A stretch of DNA of 64,000 nucleotides from Cyclobacteriaceae bacterium. GTDB taxonomy: Bacteria > Bacteroidota > Bacteroidia > Cytophagales > Cyclobacteriaceae. Of this stretch, positions 35,894-45,026 are shown one piece after another; positions within the stretch are counted from its first letter, which is position 1, and each line of letters opens with the position of its first letter. The DNA is taken from assembly GCA_019638285.1 (NCBI GenBank), contig JAHBUB010000017.1, forward strand, positions 1 to 64,000, in the 5' to 3' direction. The notes below the pieces were generated by a model, which worked only from the letters and a program-made list of their open reading frames with translations, searched no databases and was not told the origin of the DNA. The position numbers were made by a program, and so were the translations under genes.

Positions 35894-36955
35894 ATGAAAA
35901 ATTTGAAATATTTAGTACCTGTGGTTATTAGCTTTTTCGCACCTCATTTTTTGATGGCGCAGGGAGCAGAACCAGGTGTTCAAAGTCTACATCGGATTTT
36001 GGAAGGTGTATATGATGAAATGATGCCGCTGTGCAGTGAACTCATTGGAGTTGCTCAGTCCATAGCGGGCTTTGCCGCGACCTGGTACATTGCCCATCGG
36101 GTATGGAGACACATTGCGAACGCTGAGCCTATAGATTTCTACCCCTTGTTCAGGCCGTTTGTTCTGGGTTTTTGCATTATGATATTTCCATCTGTTCTCT
36201 CGCTACTCAACACCGTTCTCAAACCTACGGTTACAGGAACGGCTAGTTTAGTGCAAGGCTCAAACTCTGCCATCGAAGAATTGCTTCGGCAACGGGAAGA
36301 GGCGTTACGACAAACACCCTGGTGGCAGGTGTATGTTGGTGAAGACGGCAAAGGTGATCGCGATCGCTGGTACCGCTACACGCACGGAGGTGCAAACCCT
36401 GCCGACGAAGGTATGATTGAAGGAATAGGAAACAGTATGGTGTTTGCTTCCGAAAAAATGGTGTACCAATTTAAGCACTCTGTCCGCGAAATGGTCAGTG
36501 AGGTGCTGCGCATCATATTCGAGGCTGCCGCACTGTGTATTAATACACTGCGCATCTTTCAGATGATCGTCCTTTCCATTCTCGGTCCACTGGTATTTGG
36601 ACTAGCCGTATTTGATGGCTTTCAGCGGACACTAACTGAATGGCTGGCGAGGTATATTAACATCTTTCTATGGCTTCCCGTAGCAAATATATTCGGAGCC
36701 ATTATCGGAAAGCTACAGCAACATATGATCAGCACGGACATCGAACTGTTAACAACCAATGGAGACACTGCACTTTTCAGCCCAACGGACACACCGTACA
36801 TGATCTTCATGATCATTGGGATCGTCGGTTACTTCACCGTTCCCAGTGTTGCAAGCTATATCGTACAGGCAGGTGGTGGTGGTGCACTGCAATCGAAGAC
36901 AACCGGACTTCTTAATTCATCAGTTTCTTATCCCATGAAAAAGCTGGGATTGTAA
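35894..36955 (+). CDS. traJ: TraJ conjugative transposon membrane protein
   Basis: A protein of 353 residues. A signal peptide (VVISFFAPHFLMAQG) precedes several membrane helices (about 50-70, 85-110, 205-240, 245-265 and 300-325). It matches TraJ, the VirB6-like polytopic channel protein, with the motif WLARYINIFLWLPVANIFGAIIGK. It is in the conserved traI-traJ-traK order. Confidence 0.9.
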   Translation: MKNLKYLVPVVISFFAPHFLMAQGAEPGVQSLHRILEGVYDEMMPLCSELIGVAQSIAGFAATWYIAHRVWRHIANAEPIDFYPLFRPFVLGFCIMIFPSVLSLLNTVLKPTVTGTASLVQGSNSAIEELLRQREEALRQTPWWQVYVGEDGKGDRDRWYRYTHGGANPADEGMIEGIGNSMVFASEKMVYQFKHSVREMVSEVLRIIFEAAALCINTLRIFQMIVLSILGPLVFGLAVFDGFQRTLTEWLARYINIFLWLPVANIFGAIIGKLQQHMISTDIELLTTNGDTALFSPTDTPYMIFMIIGIVGYFTVPSVASYIVQAGGGGALQSKTTGLLNSSVSYPMKKLGL

Positions 36956-36976
36956 AATCATTAAAAAAGGAGAAAA

Positions 36977-37597
36977 ATGTTTACGAAAGCGAAAAATATA
37001 GACCAGGCATTCAGACAGGTGCGCAACTTTTGTCTATGGACAGTGATCGCATGCGTTGCAATTTCCTGCTTTACTATCCTGCGAAGTTTTAGTCTTGTAT
37101 CGCGCATGCAGGAGAAAGTGTATATTCTGGCTAATGGTAAAGCATTGGAAGCGTACGCTGCCGATCGAAAGGACAATATTCCGGTCGAAGCACGTGACCA
37201 TGTGAAGACGTTTCACAAGTACTTCTTTACCCTTGACCCGGATGAGAATGCCATTCAGCATTCAGTTTCAAAAGCACTGTATCTGGCAGATGGTTCTGCA
37301 AAACGATTATACGACGACCTGAAAGAAAATGGGTACTACGCCGGACTTATATCGGGCAATATCAATCAAACCATTCAGGTTGACAGTGTTGCTGTCGATA
37401 TCGACGAATACCCGTTTCGGTTCCGGTGTTACGCCACCCAAAAGATCATTCGTCCAACGACCATTACCACAAGAAGCCTGATTACGGATGGGGCCTTGCG
37501 AAGTATCTCGCGAAGCGATAATAATCCCCACGGTTTTCTGATTGAGCGTTGGAGCACCATAGAAAACCGGGATGTGAAAACGGAAAACAGACGATAA
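36977..37597 (+). CDS. traK: TraK conjugative transposon protein (VirB8-like)
   Basis: A protein of 206 residues. The N-terminal cytoplasmic stretch (KAKNIDQAFRQVRNFCLW) and single membrane helix (about 20-42) lead to a periplasmic domain with HVKTFHKYFFTLDPDE and YDDLKENGYYAGLISGNINQ, typical of TraK. It links the inner-membrane complex to the core channel. Confidence 0.92.
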   Translation: MFTKAKNIDQAFRQVRNFCLWTVIACVAISCFTILRSFSLVSRMQEKVYILANGKALEAYAADRKDNIPVEARDHVKTFHKYFFTLDPDENAIQHSVSKALYLADGSAKRLYDDLKENGYYAGLISGNINQTIQVDSVAVDIDEYPFRFRCYATQKIIRPTTITTRSLITDGALRSISRSDNNPHGFLIERWSTIENRDVKTENRR

Positions 37598-37613
37598 TTA
37601 AACAAGGAAGCGT

Positions 37614-38069
37614 ATGAGAAAGCGGAATAAAAAAGCGGAAGATCGGGTCACCCGAAAACAAAATAAGTCTTCGAAATGGCTCCTGCTATGGAAAAGAGCA
37701 CAAAGTGCATGGGCAGACTGGATGCAAAAGAAGACCACAAATATGTCGCAAAGGACATTGGTTGCTCTTTTGTTTTTGTTCATCTCCTGTAGTATTGTTC
37801 TCAACTGCTTCATTCTAACCGGACACTTTATCCAGAGTGATTTAGAGTACGGGACTGTTAGCCAGCCTGTCAATCTATATCATTTGGAAGACAACAGCAA
37901 GTCGTTGTCCGTTGAGCAGGAACTTGCCCAGATGAGAGAGTTCAGGCGGTATATGGATAGTCTGAACCTATCCCCCCAGGGAAAGTTGATCTACGACAGT
38001 ATTGTATCAGCACGTCCGGGGTTACTGGACAGTGTAAAGCAGATAGAAAATCTATTAAGTAATCAATAA
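37614..38069 (+). CDS. TraL-position small membrane protein
   Basis: A protein of 151 residues. A very basic N-terminus (about 1-45) is followed by one membrane helix (about 50-68, LVALLFLFISCSIVLNCFIL) and a periplasmic helical tail with LSVEQELAQMREFRRYMDSL. It lies between traK and traM, where CTnDOT has traL. Sequence similarity to known TraL is not obvious by eye, so the symbol is withheld. Confidence 0.75.
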   Translation: MRKRNKKAEDRVTRKQNKSSKWLLLWKRAQSAWADWMQKKTTNMSQRTLVALLFLFISCSIVLNCFILTGHFIQSDLEYGTVSQPVNLYHLEDNSKSLSVEQELAQMREFRRYMDSLNLSPQGKLIYDSIVSARPGLLDSVKQIENLLSNQ

Positions 38070-38080
38070 ATCAGATATAT

Positions 38081-39316
38081 ATGAGTGCACAGGAAAAAAT
38101 AGCGCGGGAGAAAAAATTCTATTTAATGCTGCCGCTAATTGTACTCCCATTCCTGACCATGTTCTTTTGGGCGCTTGGTGGAGGAAGCGGAGCAAGTGGA
38201 GAGGAACATACTAATTTTCTCTCTTCACTTAACACCAGTTTGCCGACATCTCAGTCCGAGGATTCCCCCCGGGATAAACTAAGCTACTATGAGCTTGCGG
38301 AGCGGGATTCGGCGAGAATGCTTGAGCTTATAAAACGAGACTCCAACTATCGCTTTGATGAGCTGGACAGTCCATATTATGAGCATGACTTACGTGGAGC
38401 AAGTCGCTACAGTAATCCGATGGCCGAAAGGATATACAAAGGACTGGATGATCTGGAACGAGAGATGCAACGGGGTCAGCAATGGAGTGACTATGATACA
38501 TACAGCAACGCCGGTCGCTATAAGGGTTCTTCCAGATCATATTCGCCCCCTGAAAATGATTATTATGATTATAACATGAACACAACAGTGCCGCACGCAA
38601 CTTCATCCGATCCCGAGATTGATCAGCTTAATCTGATGCTCGACAAAATTATGGAGATTCAGAATCCGGAACTTGTAAATGAAAGACTCCGGGAGAGTTC
38701 TGCTAAACGTCGGGGTGAAGTATTCCATGTCAGTAAAGATCAAAGAGACCAAAACATATCTACCCTCGATCGGGAGCAACCGGCAGATGTAGGAAGTGGC
38801 TTCTTTTCTTTGGATGGTGGTGGATTTTCTCAATCCGTTCAGAATACGATTCAAGCTGTCATCCATGAAGATCAAACCGTCGTAAACGGATCAACCATAA
38901 AGTTGCGACTCGTCAATGACGTCTACATCAATGGTACACTAATTCCAAAAGACAATTTTTTATTCGGAGTAGCACAGCTGACCGGAGAACGTCTGGGTAT
39001 CAAAATCGAAAGCATACGTTACCGGCAATCGCTATTCCCAGTGGAACTTTTGGTATATGATCTTGACGGTTTGGACGGTATCTATATTCCCGGTTCCATA
39101 ACAAGGGATGCCGTTAAGGAATCTGCTGACCGACCGTTACAGTCCATCAATCTTAGTTCGCTTGATCAGAGCTGGAGCACACAGGCAGCTGGTGCTGGAG
39201 TTGAAGTAGCAAAAGGGCTATTTTCCAAGAAAGCTAAGTTGATCAAGGTGAAAATTAAGGCTGGTTATCAGGTGCTTCTGAAAGATGAAAAGCAAAAGAA
39301 AAATTCAGGTCAGTAA
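38081..39316 (+). CDS. traM: TraM conjugative transposon protein (VirB10-like)
   Basis: A protein of 411 residues. One N-terminal membrane helix (about 14-31, LPLIVLPFLTMFFWALGG) is followed by a long low-complexity periplasmic linker. The conserved C-terminal TraM domain contains AVIHEDQTVVNGSTIKLRL, then GTLIPKDNFLFGVAQLTGER and DLDGLDGIYIPGSITRDAVK. It spans from inner membrane to the outer-membrane core complex. Confidence 0.93.
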   Translation: MSAQEKIAREKKFYLMLPLIVLPFLTMFFWALGGGSGASGEEHTNFLSSLNTSLPTSQSEDSPRDKLSYYELAERDSARMLELIKRDSNYRFDELDSPYYEHDLRGASRYSNPMAERIYKGLDDLEREMQRGQQWSDYDTYSNAGRYKGSSRSYSPPENDYYDYNMNTTVPHATSSDPEIDQLNLMLDKIMEIQNPELVNERLRESSAKRRGEVFHVSKDQRDQNISTLDREQPADVGSGFFSLDGGGFSQSVQNTIQAVIHEDQTVVNGSTIKLRLVNDVYINGTLIPKDNFLFGVAQLTGERLGIKIESIRYRQSLFPVELLVYDLDGLDGIYIPGSITRDAVKESADRPLQSINLSSLDQSWSTQAAGAGVEVAKGLFSKKAKLIKVKIKAGYQVLLKDEKQKKNSGQ

Positions 39317-39336
39317 TAATTCTAAATGTTAATGGT

Positions 39337-40194
39337 ATGAAAAAGCAAAAAATAGCCTTTGTAGCAACCGGTTTACTGTTCTTGTGTACGGCATTTACAA
39401 GTGGTGCACAGGAAAATGAGGAAAAGAAGCTGCATCAGTCTGATTCGTATAAATTGGAAATTACGAGTTCAAAAACGAGCAATATAGTCTTTCCCTTTGC
39501 CATTGTCAGTGTGGATCGAGGCAGCAAGGAAATACTCGTACAAAAAGCTCAGGGAGTTGAAAATATCTTACAGGTGAAGGCCGCAAGCGATTCCTTTCCG
39601 GAATCTAATCTGAGTGTAGTGACCGCGGATGGAAAACTGACAACCTTTATCGTGTCCTATGTTGAAGATCCCGCTTCACTGAATCTTTCTGTAGACCCAA
39701 AGAACCGCGCAAATGAAAATTCGATTTTTACACCGAAGGAAGACGTAAATGAATCAATTGTAAGGAAACATGCGCAGTTAGTCATGGATAGTAAAGATTA
39801 TTATCCAGGATTAAAGAATGATAAGAATGACATTGCATTGTATCTGAAAGGGATATTCATTGAAGATGATGTGCTGTACTTCCGATTTAACATCACTAAC
39901 TGGTCTAATGTGGGCTACGATGTGGATCAATTCCGGTTCTTTATCCGGGATCAGCGGAAAGCCAAGCGTACTGCTTCACAGGAGATTGAAGTATTGCCCT
40001 TATACATCAGTAAAGAGCCTGAAAAAATTCCAGGGAAAACGATGGATACACATGTTTTTGCGCTGCCCAAGTTTACCATCCCTGATAAAAAGTATCTGGC
40101 AGTACAACTGATGGAACGTGATGGCGGCCGGCACTTGATCCTTAAAATTATGAACCGGCATATTATCGGGGCTAAAGTAATTAATAAAAAATAG
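39337..40194 (+). CDS. traN: TraN conjugative transposon protein (VirB9-like)
   Basis: A protein of 285 residues. The signal peptide (KIAFVATGLLFLCTAFTSGA) is followed by the TraN domain: SSKTSNIVFPFAIVSVDRGS near the start, then LYLKGIFIEDDVLYFRFNI and HVFALPKFTIPDKKYLAVQL. It is the outer-membrane-side partner of TraM. The operon's recognised tra genes end here; traO-traQ, relaxase and coupling protein do not follow. Confidence 0.92.
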   Translation: MKKQKIAFVATGLLFLCTAFTSGAQENEEKKLHQSDSYKLEITSSKTSNIVFPFAIVSVDRGSKEILVQKAQGVENILQVKAASDSFPESNLSVVTADGKLTTFIVSYVEDPASLNLSVDPKNRANENSIFTPKEDVNESIVRKHAQLVMDSKDYYPGLKNDKNDIALYLKGIFIEDDVLYFRFNITNWSNVGYDVDQFRFFIRDQRKAKRTASQEIEVLPLYISKEPEKIPGKTMDTHVFALPKFTIPDKKYLAVQLMERDGGRHLILKIMNRHIIGAKVINKK

Positions 40195-40285
40195 GTAGCT
40201 GATTAAGTAGTGTTGTGGGTATGACTGGATAATCTTTTTCCATCATACCAGGCAACAAATGTTGAATCATATAAAAAGTAAAGTT

Positions 40286-41119
40286 ATGAACGAACAAGAT
40301 GTTAAGGATTTACAGGAGCACATCAAGTTTTCTGGATTCCAGGAGGATTTTACGAAAGAAATTAAGGCGTTGCTGAAAAAGGACCGACCTCAGTCAAGTA
40401 TTAAAACTGAGAAGACAATGGAAAATCATGACCACCTCGCTGTCACACTCAACTTTGGTAAATCGGAAAAGACGAATAAACATTATCTGAATAACTACCA
40501 TGTTAAAATGACAAAGGAAAACGGTGAAGTCATGGAACAGACCTTTTACCGCAATTTCGGAAGCAGCATATCATTGAAAGAGGCTTATAACCTCATGAAT
40601 GGCAGAGCTGTTTACAAAACAAATTTAATGGGGCAAGGTGAAAAGCCTTACAATGCCTGGCTTCAGATGGATTTCACTAAGGCGGACAAGAATGGGAACT
40701 ATAAGTATCATAAATTTCATGATAACTATGGCTTTGATCTGGAAGCCAAACTAACAGAACGCGGCTATACTCAAATGAATGTTACCGGTGACGAAAATTA
40801 CTTTGTCAATGCTATTAAGAAGGGTGATATAGTGCTTGCAACCAGACAGGAAAACGGGCAGGAAATTAAAGAATATGTGGAAGCAAATCCGCGATTTAAA
40901 GACCTGAAGGTTTACGACCTTAATTTTAAGCGTCAATCCCTTCAAAAAAAGGAATCGGAGAACATAGAGACCGGTCAGAAAGTAGATAGCAAAGCACAGG
41001 GTGCTAAGCAAAATGAAACCGCAAGTACTTCGACTAGAAGATCAAGTGCCAAGGTTAATAAAGAAGGTGCAAAAACACAGGGCACCGCAGCAAGGCGCGG
41101 TCCCAGAAAAACTGCTTAA
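40286..41119 (+). CDS. Conjugative-element cytoplasmic protein, family copy 1
   Basis: A protein of 277 residues from the ATG at 40286 (an in-frame ATG at 40259 would add nine). The conserved core contains LKEAYNLMNGRAVYKTNLMG, YNAWLQMDFTKADKNGNYKY and YVEANPRFKDLKVYDLNFKR. The C-terminus is a basic, alanine/serine-rich tail (STSTRRSSAKVNKEGAK) that looks like a nucleic-acid-binding extension. The next gene is a paralog. No named function was recognised; such proteins are common cargo of Bacteroidota elements. Confidence 0.75.
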   Translation: MNEQDVKDLQEHIKFSGFQEDFTKEIKALLKKDRPQSSIKTEKTMENHDHLAVTLNFGKSEKTNKHYLNNYHVKMTKENGEVMEQTFYRNFGSSISLKEAYNLMNGRAVYKTNLMGQGEKPYNAWLQMDFTKADKNGNYKYHKFHDNYGFDLEAKLTERGYTQMNVTGDENYFVNAIKKGDIVLATRQENGQEIKEYVEANPRFKDLKVYDLNFKRQSLQKKESENIETGQKVDSKAQGAKQNETASTSTRRSSAKVNKEGAKTQGTAARRGPRKTA

Positions 41120-41199
41120 GCGCAGGTTTATTTGATTAGGGACTGATTTGTTAGTCCCTAATCAAATTGATACAAATGCCGAACAGCTAAATATTATTT

Positions 41200-42210
41200 G
41201 TGATGGGTGTAGAGAAAAGCAACAGAGTCGAAGCTGAATTGATGAATTGGCAGCAAAAAGAACAAAAGTTTCAAAGCCTTTTTTCTTTTGAATTGTCTTC
41301 CAATAAAGCGTTACTTCGTGAGAAGCTGCATGACTTTGAAAGGATTGCAGTGAAATACAAAAATACTACTGATCCCGACGAAAGATTCGCTTTGCAGATG
41401 CTAAAACAAGAAAGACGGCATCTGGAAAAAAAAGTGTACAGAAATCGGTTGTTTAGATATGTTCGCCGTTTGGTGGTTAATCCTATTCGCCAATATATTG
41501 CAACAAGAAACAATGAAAAAGTGGCTGAAATAAGCAAGGATCAGGTATTTCGACAAATGCAGAAAATTGGGGTTGAACGTCATTATCCATCTGTTTCGCA
41601 GAAGATGAACTCTGGTCTGTTTAAGTTTTCAGAGCCAGTGTCCCATTACGTCAATGCTAATGAACAGATCAGGCACAATCTACAATTTGAGCAAAAGAAT
41701 AATGGCGAATATCATTTGTCCGCTACTCAGGTGGAGCTGAAGAATGATCTTGATCCTTCTCTTAACCGAAAGCAAACCTTTGATCCCAGGCTGGCAATAA
41801 AAGAAGACGAGGCTTATAATCTTTTAAGCGGAAGATCAATAGAAAAAGGTGGAGTTTGGTTGAAACTGGACTTAAATGACCGGGATGTGGATGGAAATTA
41901 TAAGATAAAGGAGTTCCCCGCATCATATGGTTATGACATTCAGAAGGTGATGACAGATGTTTTTGCTAATAAGAAAATAGATTCTGGTGTTATTGAATCG
42001 CTTAACCGCGGGAACCGGGAAGAGATTAAAATCAATAATCGACAGTATTACATAGAAGCTGATCCACAGCATAGATCGATCAATATCTACGACTCAAAAA
42101 TGCAAAAGCAATCGCTCACTTCGGTAATGGGAAAGAAGACTTATCAAGAATTTAGGCAGGAGGCAAAAGTTGAAATTCCATTGAAAAGACGCAATGGTTT
42201 AAAGCAATAA
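41200..42210 (+). CDS. Conjugative-element cytoplasmic protein, family copy 2
   Basis: A protein of 336 residues, paralogous to the gene before: EAYNLLSGRSIEKGGVWLKL, DRDVDGNYKIKEFPASYGYD and YYIEADPQHRSINIYDSKMQ align with it. It has an additional basic N-terminal helical region (about 15-95). The function is unknown. A 27-bp inverted sequence (GGGACTGA...TAGTCCCTAATCAAA) lies in the gap upstream and may end the previous transcript. Confidence 0.72.
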   Translation: MMGVEKSNRVEAELMNWQQKEQKFQSLFSFELSSNKALLREKLHDFERIAVKYKNTTDPDERFALQMLKQERRHLEKKVYRNRLFRYVRRLVVNPIRQYIATRNNEKVAEISKDQVFRQMQKIGVERHYPSVSQKMNSGLFKFSEPVSHYVNANEQIRHNLQFEQKNNGEYHLSATQVELKNDLDPSLNRKQTFDPRLAIKEDEAYNLLSGRSIEKGGVWLKLDLNDRDVDGNYKIKEFPASYGYDIQKVMTDVFANKKIDSGVIESLNRGNREEIKINNRQYYIEADPQHRSINIYDSKMQKQSLTSVMGKKTYQEFRQEAKVEIPLKRRNGLKQ

Positions 42211-42224
42211 TAACGGATTAAGAA

Positions 42225-42509
42225 ATGGATAAAATGAATTTATTATCAACGTTCTTTTCCGCAATACAATATGACGGCAGAATCAGTACTACGCATATCG
42301 CTGTTTATTCGGCACTTCTTCAATTTTGGATGACATCGGGACAACAAAACCCGGTACGGGCATATAGTCACCAGATCATGGGAATTGCTAAGGTATCGGC
42401 GCCAATGACCTACAGAAGATGTCTGAAGGATCTGAGTGATTTTGGTTACTTAAGATATGTGCCCTCATACAAGCGGAACAGACCCAGTGAGATTTTTCTC
42501 ACTGACTAA
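42225..42509 (+). CDS. Small winged-helix-like protein
   Basis: A protein of 94 residues with a helix-turn-helix-like arrangement (RISTTHIAVYSALLQFWM ... YSHQIMGIAKVSAPMTYRRCLKDLSDFGYL). It recalls replication-initiator or MarR-type wings often found near the integrase end of Bacteroidota elements. It probably binds DNA; the target is unknown. Confidence 0.7.
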   Translation: MDKMNLLSTFFSAIQYDGRISTTHIAVYSALLQFWMTSGQQNPVRAYSHQIMGIAKVSAPMTYRRCLKDLSDFGYLRYVPSYKRNRPSEIFLTD

Positions 42510-42547
42510 TGACTAAAACAAATTGTTGAACTATTTAATGATGAAAG

Positions 42548-42892
42548 ATGGGAATGATGCAGAACGAACAATGGCAAGACAAAGAGTTTCAAAGCTGGTT
42601 TAAAAGCAGTTTTGATAACCTGAAAAAAGAAGTCCGTAATGAAGTTAAAGAACTTCTAAAGGACCTTAAAAGTGAAATTATCGTCGAAGTACGGCAGCTT
42701 CTTCGGGATCGCGAACAAGGAAAAGTTAGTCGCTGGTTAAAGTCAGCACAAGTAAAAAAGATGCTGGATTTGTCTCATGGTAAACTTCAAATGATGCGGG
42801 ACACGAAAACGATACCATTTAGCCGTATCGGTGGGACAATTTATTACAATGCCGACGATATCGAGCGAATGATGGAAGAAAGGAGCGTGTAA
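42548..42892 (+). CDS. Excisionase-like helix-turn-helix protein
   Basis: A protein of 114 residues. An N-terminal coiled coil (about 10-60) is followed by a MerR/HTH_17-type domain (WLKSAQVKKMLDLSHGKLQMMRDTKTIPFSRIGGTIYYNADDIERMM). This layout is typical of excisionase-like accessory proteins encoded beside the integrase. Its stop overlaps the next ATG (TAATG). Confidence 0.8.
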   Translation: MGMMQNEQWQDKEFQSWFKSSFDNLKKEVRNEVKELLKDLKSEIIVEVRQLLRDREQGKVSRWLKSAQVKKMLDLSHGKLQMMRDTKTIPFSRIGGTIYYNADDIERMMEERSV

Positions 42893-43113
42893 TGAGACAA
42901 GATCTTAAAATAACTGATGGTCAAGGAAAAAATGTTCCGCCGATCAGAGAGCATGTCATCATTTATTTGATGCAAAAAGGACTGACGGAAAAAAGAGCTC
43001 ATGATTTCTTTAACCAATACGCCGATAAAAACTGGCGTAACCGAAATGGAGAACTGATAAGTAATTGGAAGGTCCACGCCTGGGAATGGGTATGGGCAAA
43101 TAAAGTAAATTAA
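42892..43113 (+). CDS. Small conserved protein next to the integrase
   Basis: A protein of 73 residues. The motif PPIREHVIIYLMQKGLTEKRAHDFFNQYADKNWRNRNG and the Trp-rich end (NWKVHAWEWVWAN) are seen in small proteins linked to HTH_17 genes in Bacteroidota elements. It overlaps the preceding gene by one base. The function is unknown; it may be a DNA-binding partner. Confidence 0.7.
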   Translation: MRQDLKITDGQGKNVPPIREHVIIYLMQKGLTEKRAHDFFNQYADKNWRNRNGELISNWKVHAWEWVWANKVN

Positions 43114-43140
43114 AGAAAGGCTGCGATTTGCAGCCTTTCT
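43114..43140. terminator. Terminator between convergent tra-side genes and integrase
   Basis: AGAAAGGCTGC (43114-43124) pairs perfectly with GCAGCCTTTCT (43130-43140) around a 5-nt loop, immediately after the plus-strand stop and before the convergent integrase stop. Confidence 0.85.
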
Positions 43141-43153
43141 GCTTATAACGGTA

Positions 43154-44479
43154 TTAGGCAACCGAATTGAGTCTGAAGCTACTTTGTGTACCAAAGAGTC
43201 TGTCAGCAGCAATCTTCATATTACGAGCGATCCGCTCTTTACGCACCCGGCAATACTTCATAGTAGTGCGTATGGATTTATGACCAAGCATTTTACTGAC
43301 GTCTTCCAGCGGAATATCACATACATTAAGCATGATATCTGCAAAGGTGTGTCGCGCCAAATGCGTTTTCAATTCCCGTGTAATTCCACAAATTGCTCCG
43401 ATCTCCTTTAAGTATCCGTTGTACCTCGTGTTGGTGTCAACAGGGAGGAGTTTATTGTTTATCTGACAGTAAGGATGATTTCCATACTTTGCTAAAATCT
43501 CGACTGCGATAGGCAGCAGCGGTACCATTTCGTTAACATTGGTTTTTCCTCGCGCACGCATCAACCACGGCTCACGATCAATGCCCACATAAACAATGTT
43601 TTCCTTTGTCAGCTCCCTGATTTCCTGATAGGCAAAGCCAGTAAAGCATTGAAAAATAAATAGATCACGAACCTCTTCCAGTCGATCAATCTGCATCGGC
43701 TTACGGTAGATTCTTTCCACTTCATCCAGTTCAAGAGGTAGCACCTCCAATTCTCCGCCAGAAGTAGAAAACCACTTACATGGATTCTTTTCTATCAGTG
43801 ATTGATTCTCTGCCAGCTGTATCAATTGCTTAATATCCTTAACACGTTTTTTTGCTGTTACTTCCGATAGATTGATCTTGCGGCGTTTATGTGTATCGTC
43901 ATTCATAAAGTCTTTCCGCTTTACGGTAAGGTAATGGTAAAGCTTCTCTGCAAAATCAGCTCTGATTAAATGTAGGGGAATATCTTCACTTTTGAAGTAA
44001 AAGGAAGCGAATTCGCAGATAACACTTCTATTAGTTTTCCAGTGATTCAACCTACCGTCAGATCGAAGACCTGCTTCCACCATTTCTTTGAAATCGCTAA
44101 TAAATGCATCTGTCACATTCAACAATGTTTTAGATTTCTTTTCCGCTATTTCTTGTGCTGTGACTTCTTCTAAACTAGGTTCGCCTTTATAAGCTCTTTT
44201 AAGACCTTCGGCAGTAACAGTGCCTTTCTTAGAGAGGACTAAGAAATGTGCGTTGAGTTCCCTCCGAACTTGCTTTAAAGTCTTATTAACCTTTTTGTAC
44301 TGCGGATAACTTTTTAAACATTTCTTTTTGTCATCATCCCAATGATCTTTGGGTACAAGGTAACCTAAATAGCATTCCGTATTGATACCGTCTATGGTAA
44401 TACGGATGAAGGTTTTTGCAATTCCTTTCTCATTCGTAGATCGCAAAACAACGATCTGGTTTAAATTCTGGGCATTCAT
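43154..44479 (-). CDS. Tyrosine recombinase/integrase, IntDOT-like
   Basis: A protein of 441 residues. It has an N-terminal arm-binding region (about 1-100), a SAM-like core-binding domain (about 118-225) and a catalytic domain. Catalytic residues seen are Lys312 (RGKTN), His373-x-x-Arg376 (HLARHTF), His400 (LGHKS) and Tyr409 (TTMKYC). The first conserved Arg, normally in TGLR, is absent: the site reads FTGFAYQE. IntDOT-type Bacteroidota recombinases share this absence. It probably integrates and excises the element to its left. It lies at the right end, with a hairpin and a gene tail beyond. Confidence 0.93.
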   Translation of the reverse strand: MNAQNLNQIVVLRSTNEKGIAKTFIRITIDGINTECYLGYLVPKDHWDDDKKKCLKSYPQYKKVNKTLKQVRRELNAHFLVLSKKGTVTAEGLKRAYKGEPSLEEVTAQEIAEKKSKTLLNVTDAFISDFKEMVEAGLRSDGRLNHWKTNRSVICEFASFYFKSEDIPLHLIRADFAEKLYHYLTVKRKDFMNDDTHKRRKINLSEVTAKKRVKDIKQLIQLAENQSLIEKNPCKWFSTSGGELEVLPLELDEVERIYRKPMQIDRLEEVRDLFIFQCFTGFAYQEIRELTKENIVYVGIDREPWLMRARGKTNVNEMVPLLPIAVEILAKYGNHPYCQINNKLLPVDTNTRYNGYLKEIGAICGITRELKTHLARHTFADIMLNVCDIPLEDVSKMLGHKSIRTTMKYCRVRKERIARNMKIAADRLFGTQSSFRLNSVA

Positions 44480-44663
44480 AAAACAACACTTTAAGGATCA
44501 AACAATTAATTATCTGAGCTCCTCAACCAACAACACGGTTATCAGAATTCGTGACCTAAATTTCGCGAATTATAATAGGTCACGAAATAGGTCACGACCA
44601 GAGTGAACTGCTATGAACTGAAAAAAATCTGAAATTTATATAAAGTGCTGATTATAAACGAGA

Positions 44664-44686
44664 AAAGCGCATCTTGGATGCGCTTT
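44664..44686. terminator. Hairpin before the decayed gene tail
   Basis: AAAGCGCATC (44664-44673) pairs with GATGCGCTTT (44677-44686) around a 3-nt loop. It is terminator-like, but a long T-run is missing. A different hairpin occupies the same position before the second copy of the tail at 57818. Confidence 0.6.
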
Positions 44687-44694
44687 AACTATTG

Positions 44695-44859
44695 AGTGTG
44701 ATCCCGCTGGTACAGAACTCGAACCCTTTATTGCAGGATTTAAGACGATTAAATCAGTTAAAAGATAGGTTAATTCAAAATGATGAAGATATACCGAAAT
44801 ATGAAAAAGAAACAAAAAACACTCAACAACGAAGAATACTAAATAAAGGTAAAAGGTGA
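44695..44859 (+). pseudogene. Decayed gene tail, copy 1
   Basis: The frame reads PLVQNSNPLLQDLRRLNQLK and ends at TGA 44857-44859 with no start codon and no upstream coding region. About 82% of 60 bases are shared with 57827-57886, and the protein pattern LLxDLRRLxQLK is preserved with mostly conservative changes. It looks like the 3' end of a gene whose body was removed. The parent family was not recognised. Confidence 0.5.
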
Positions 44860-45026
44860 TATAAATTGTCCACTAGCCTTAACTTATGTGTAATTTTGGG
44901 CTTTGCGTTTAGCTCGCTAACCTTTTTGTCCTATCGTAGTGCCTGCGGAAGTAATGAATAATTGTCTTGGGGAACTGACTCAAAACCCCGCGTTATGCCT
45001 TTACCCTTCTTTTTCTGTCGTTTGTT

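Larger units (their letters stand above)
44480..45026. other. Intergenic region at the right end of the conjugative element
   Basis: These 547 bp contain no full gene. They hold the putative integrase promoter side, a hairpin (44664-44686), a decayed gene tail (44695-44859) and about 170 bp with nothing recognisable. The attachment site probably lies here. Confidence 0.45.

Noticed and set aside
44695..44735. tRNA-like 3' end on the minus strand (GGGTTCGAGTTCTGTACCAG)
   Set aside because: The T-loop-like TTCGAGT is present, but the T-stem does not pair and no anticodon or D arm follows. The second copy at 57818 diverges in a coding-like pattern, so a gene tail is the better explanation.
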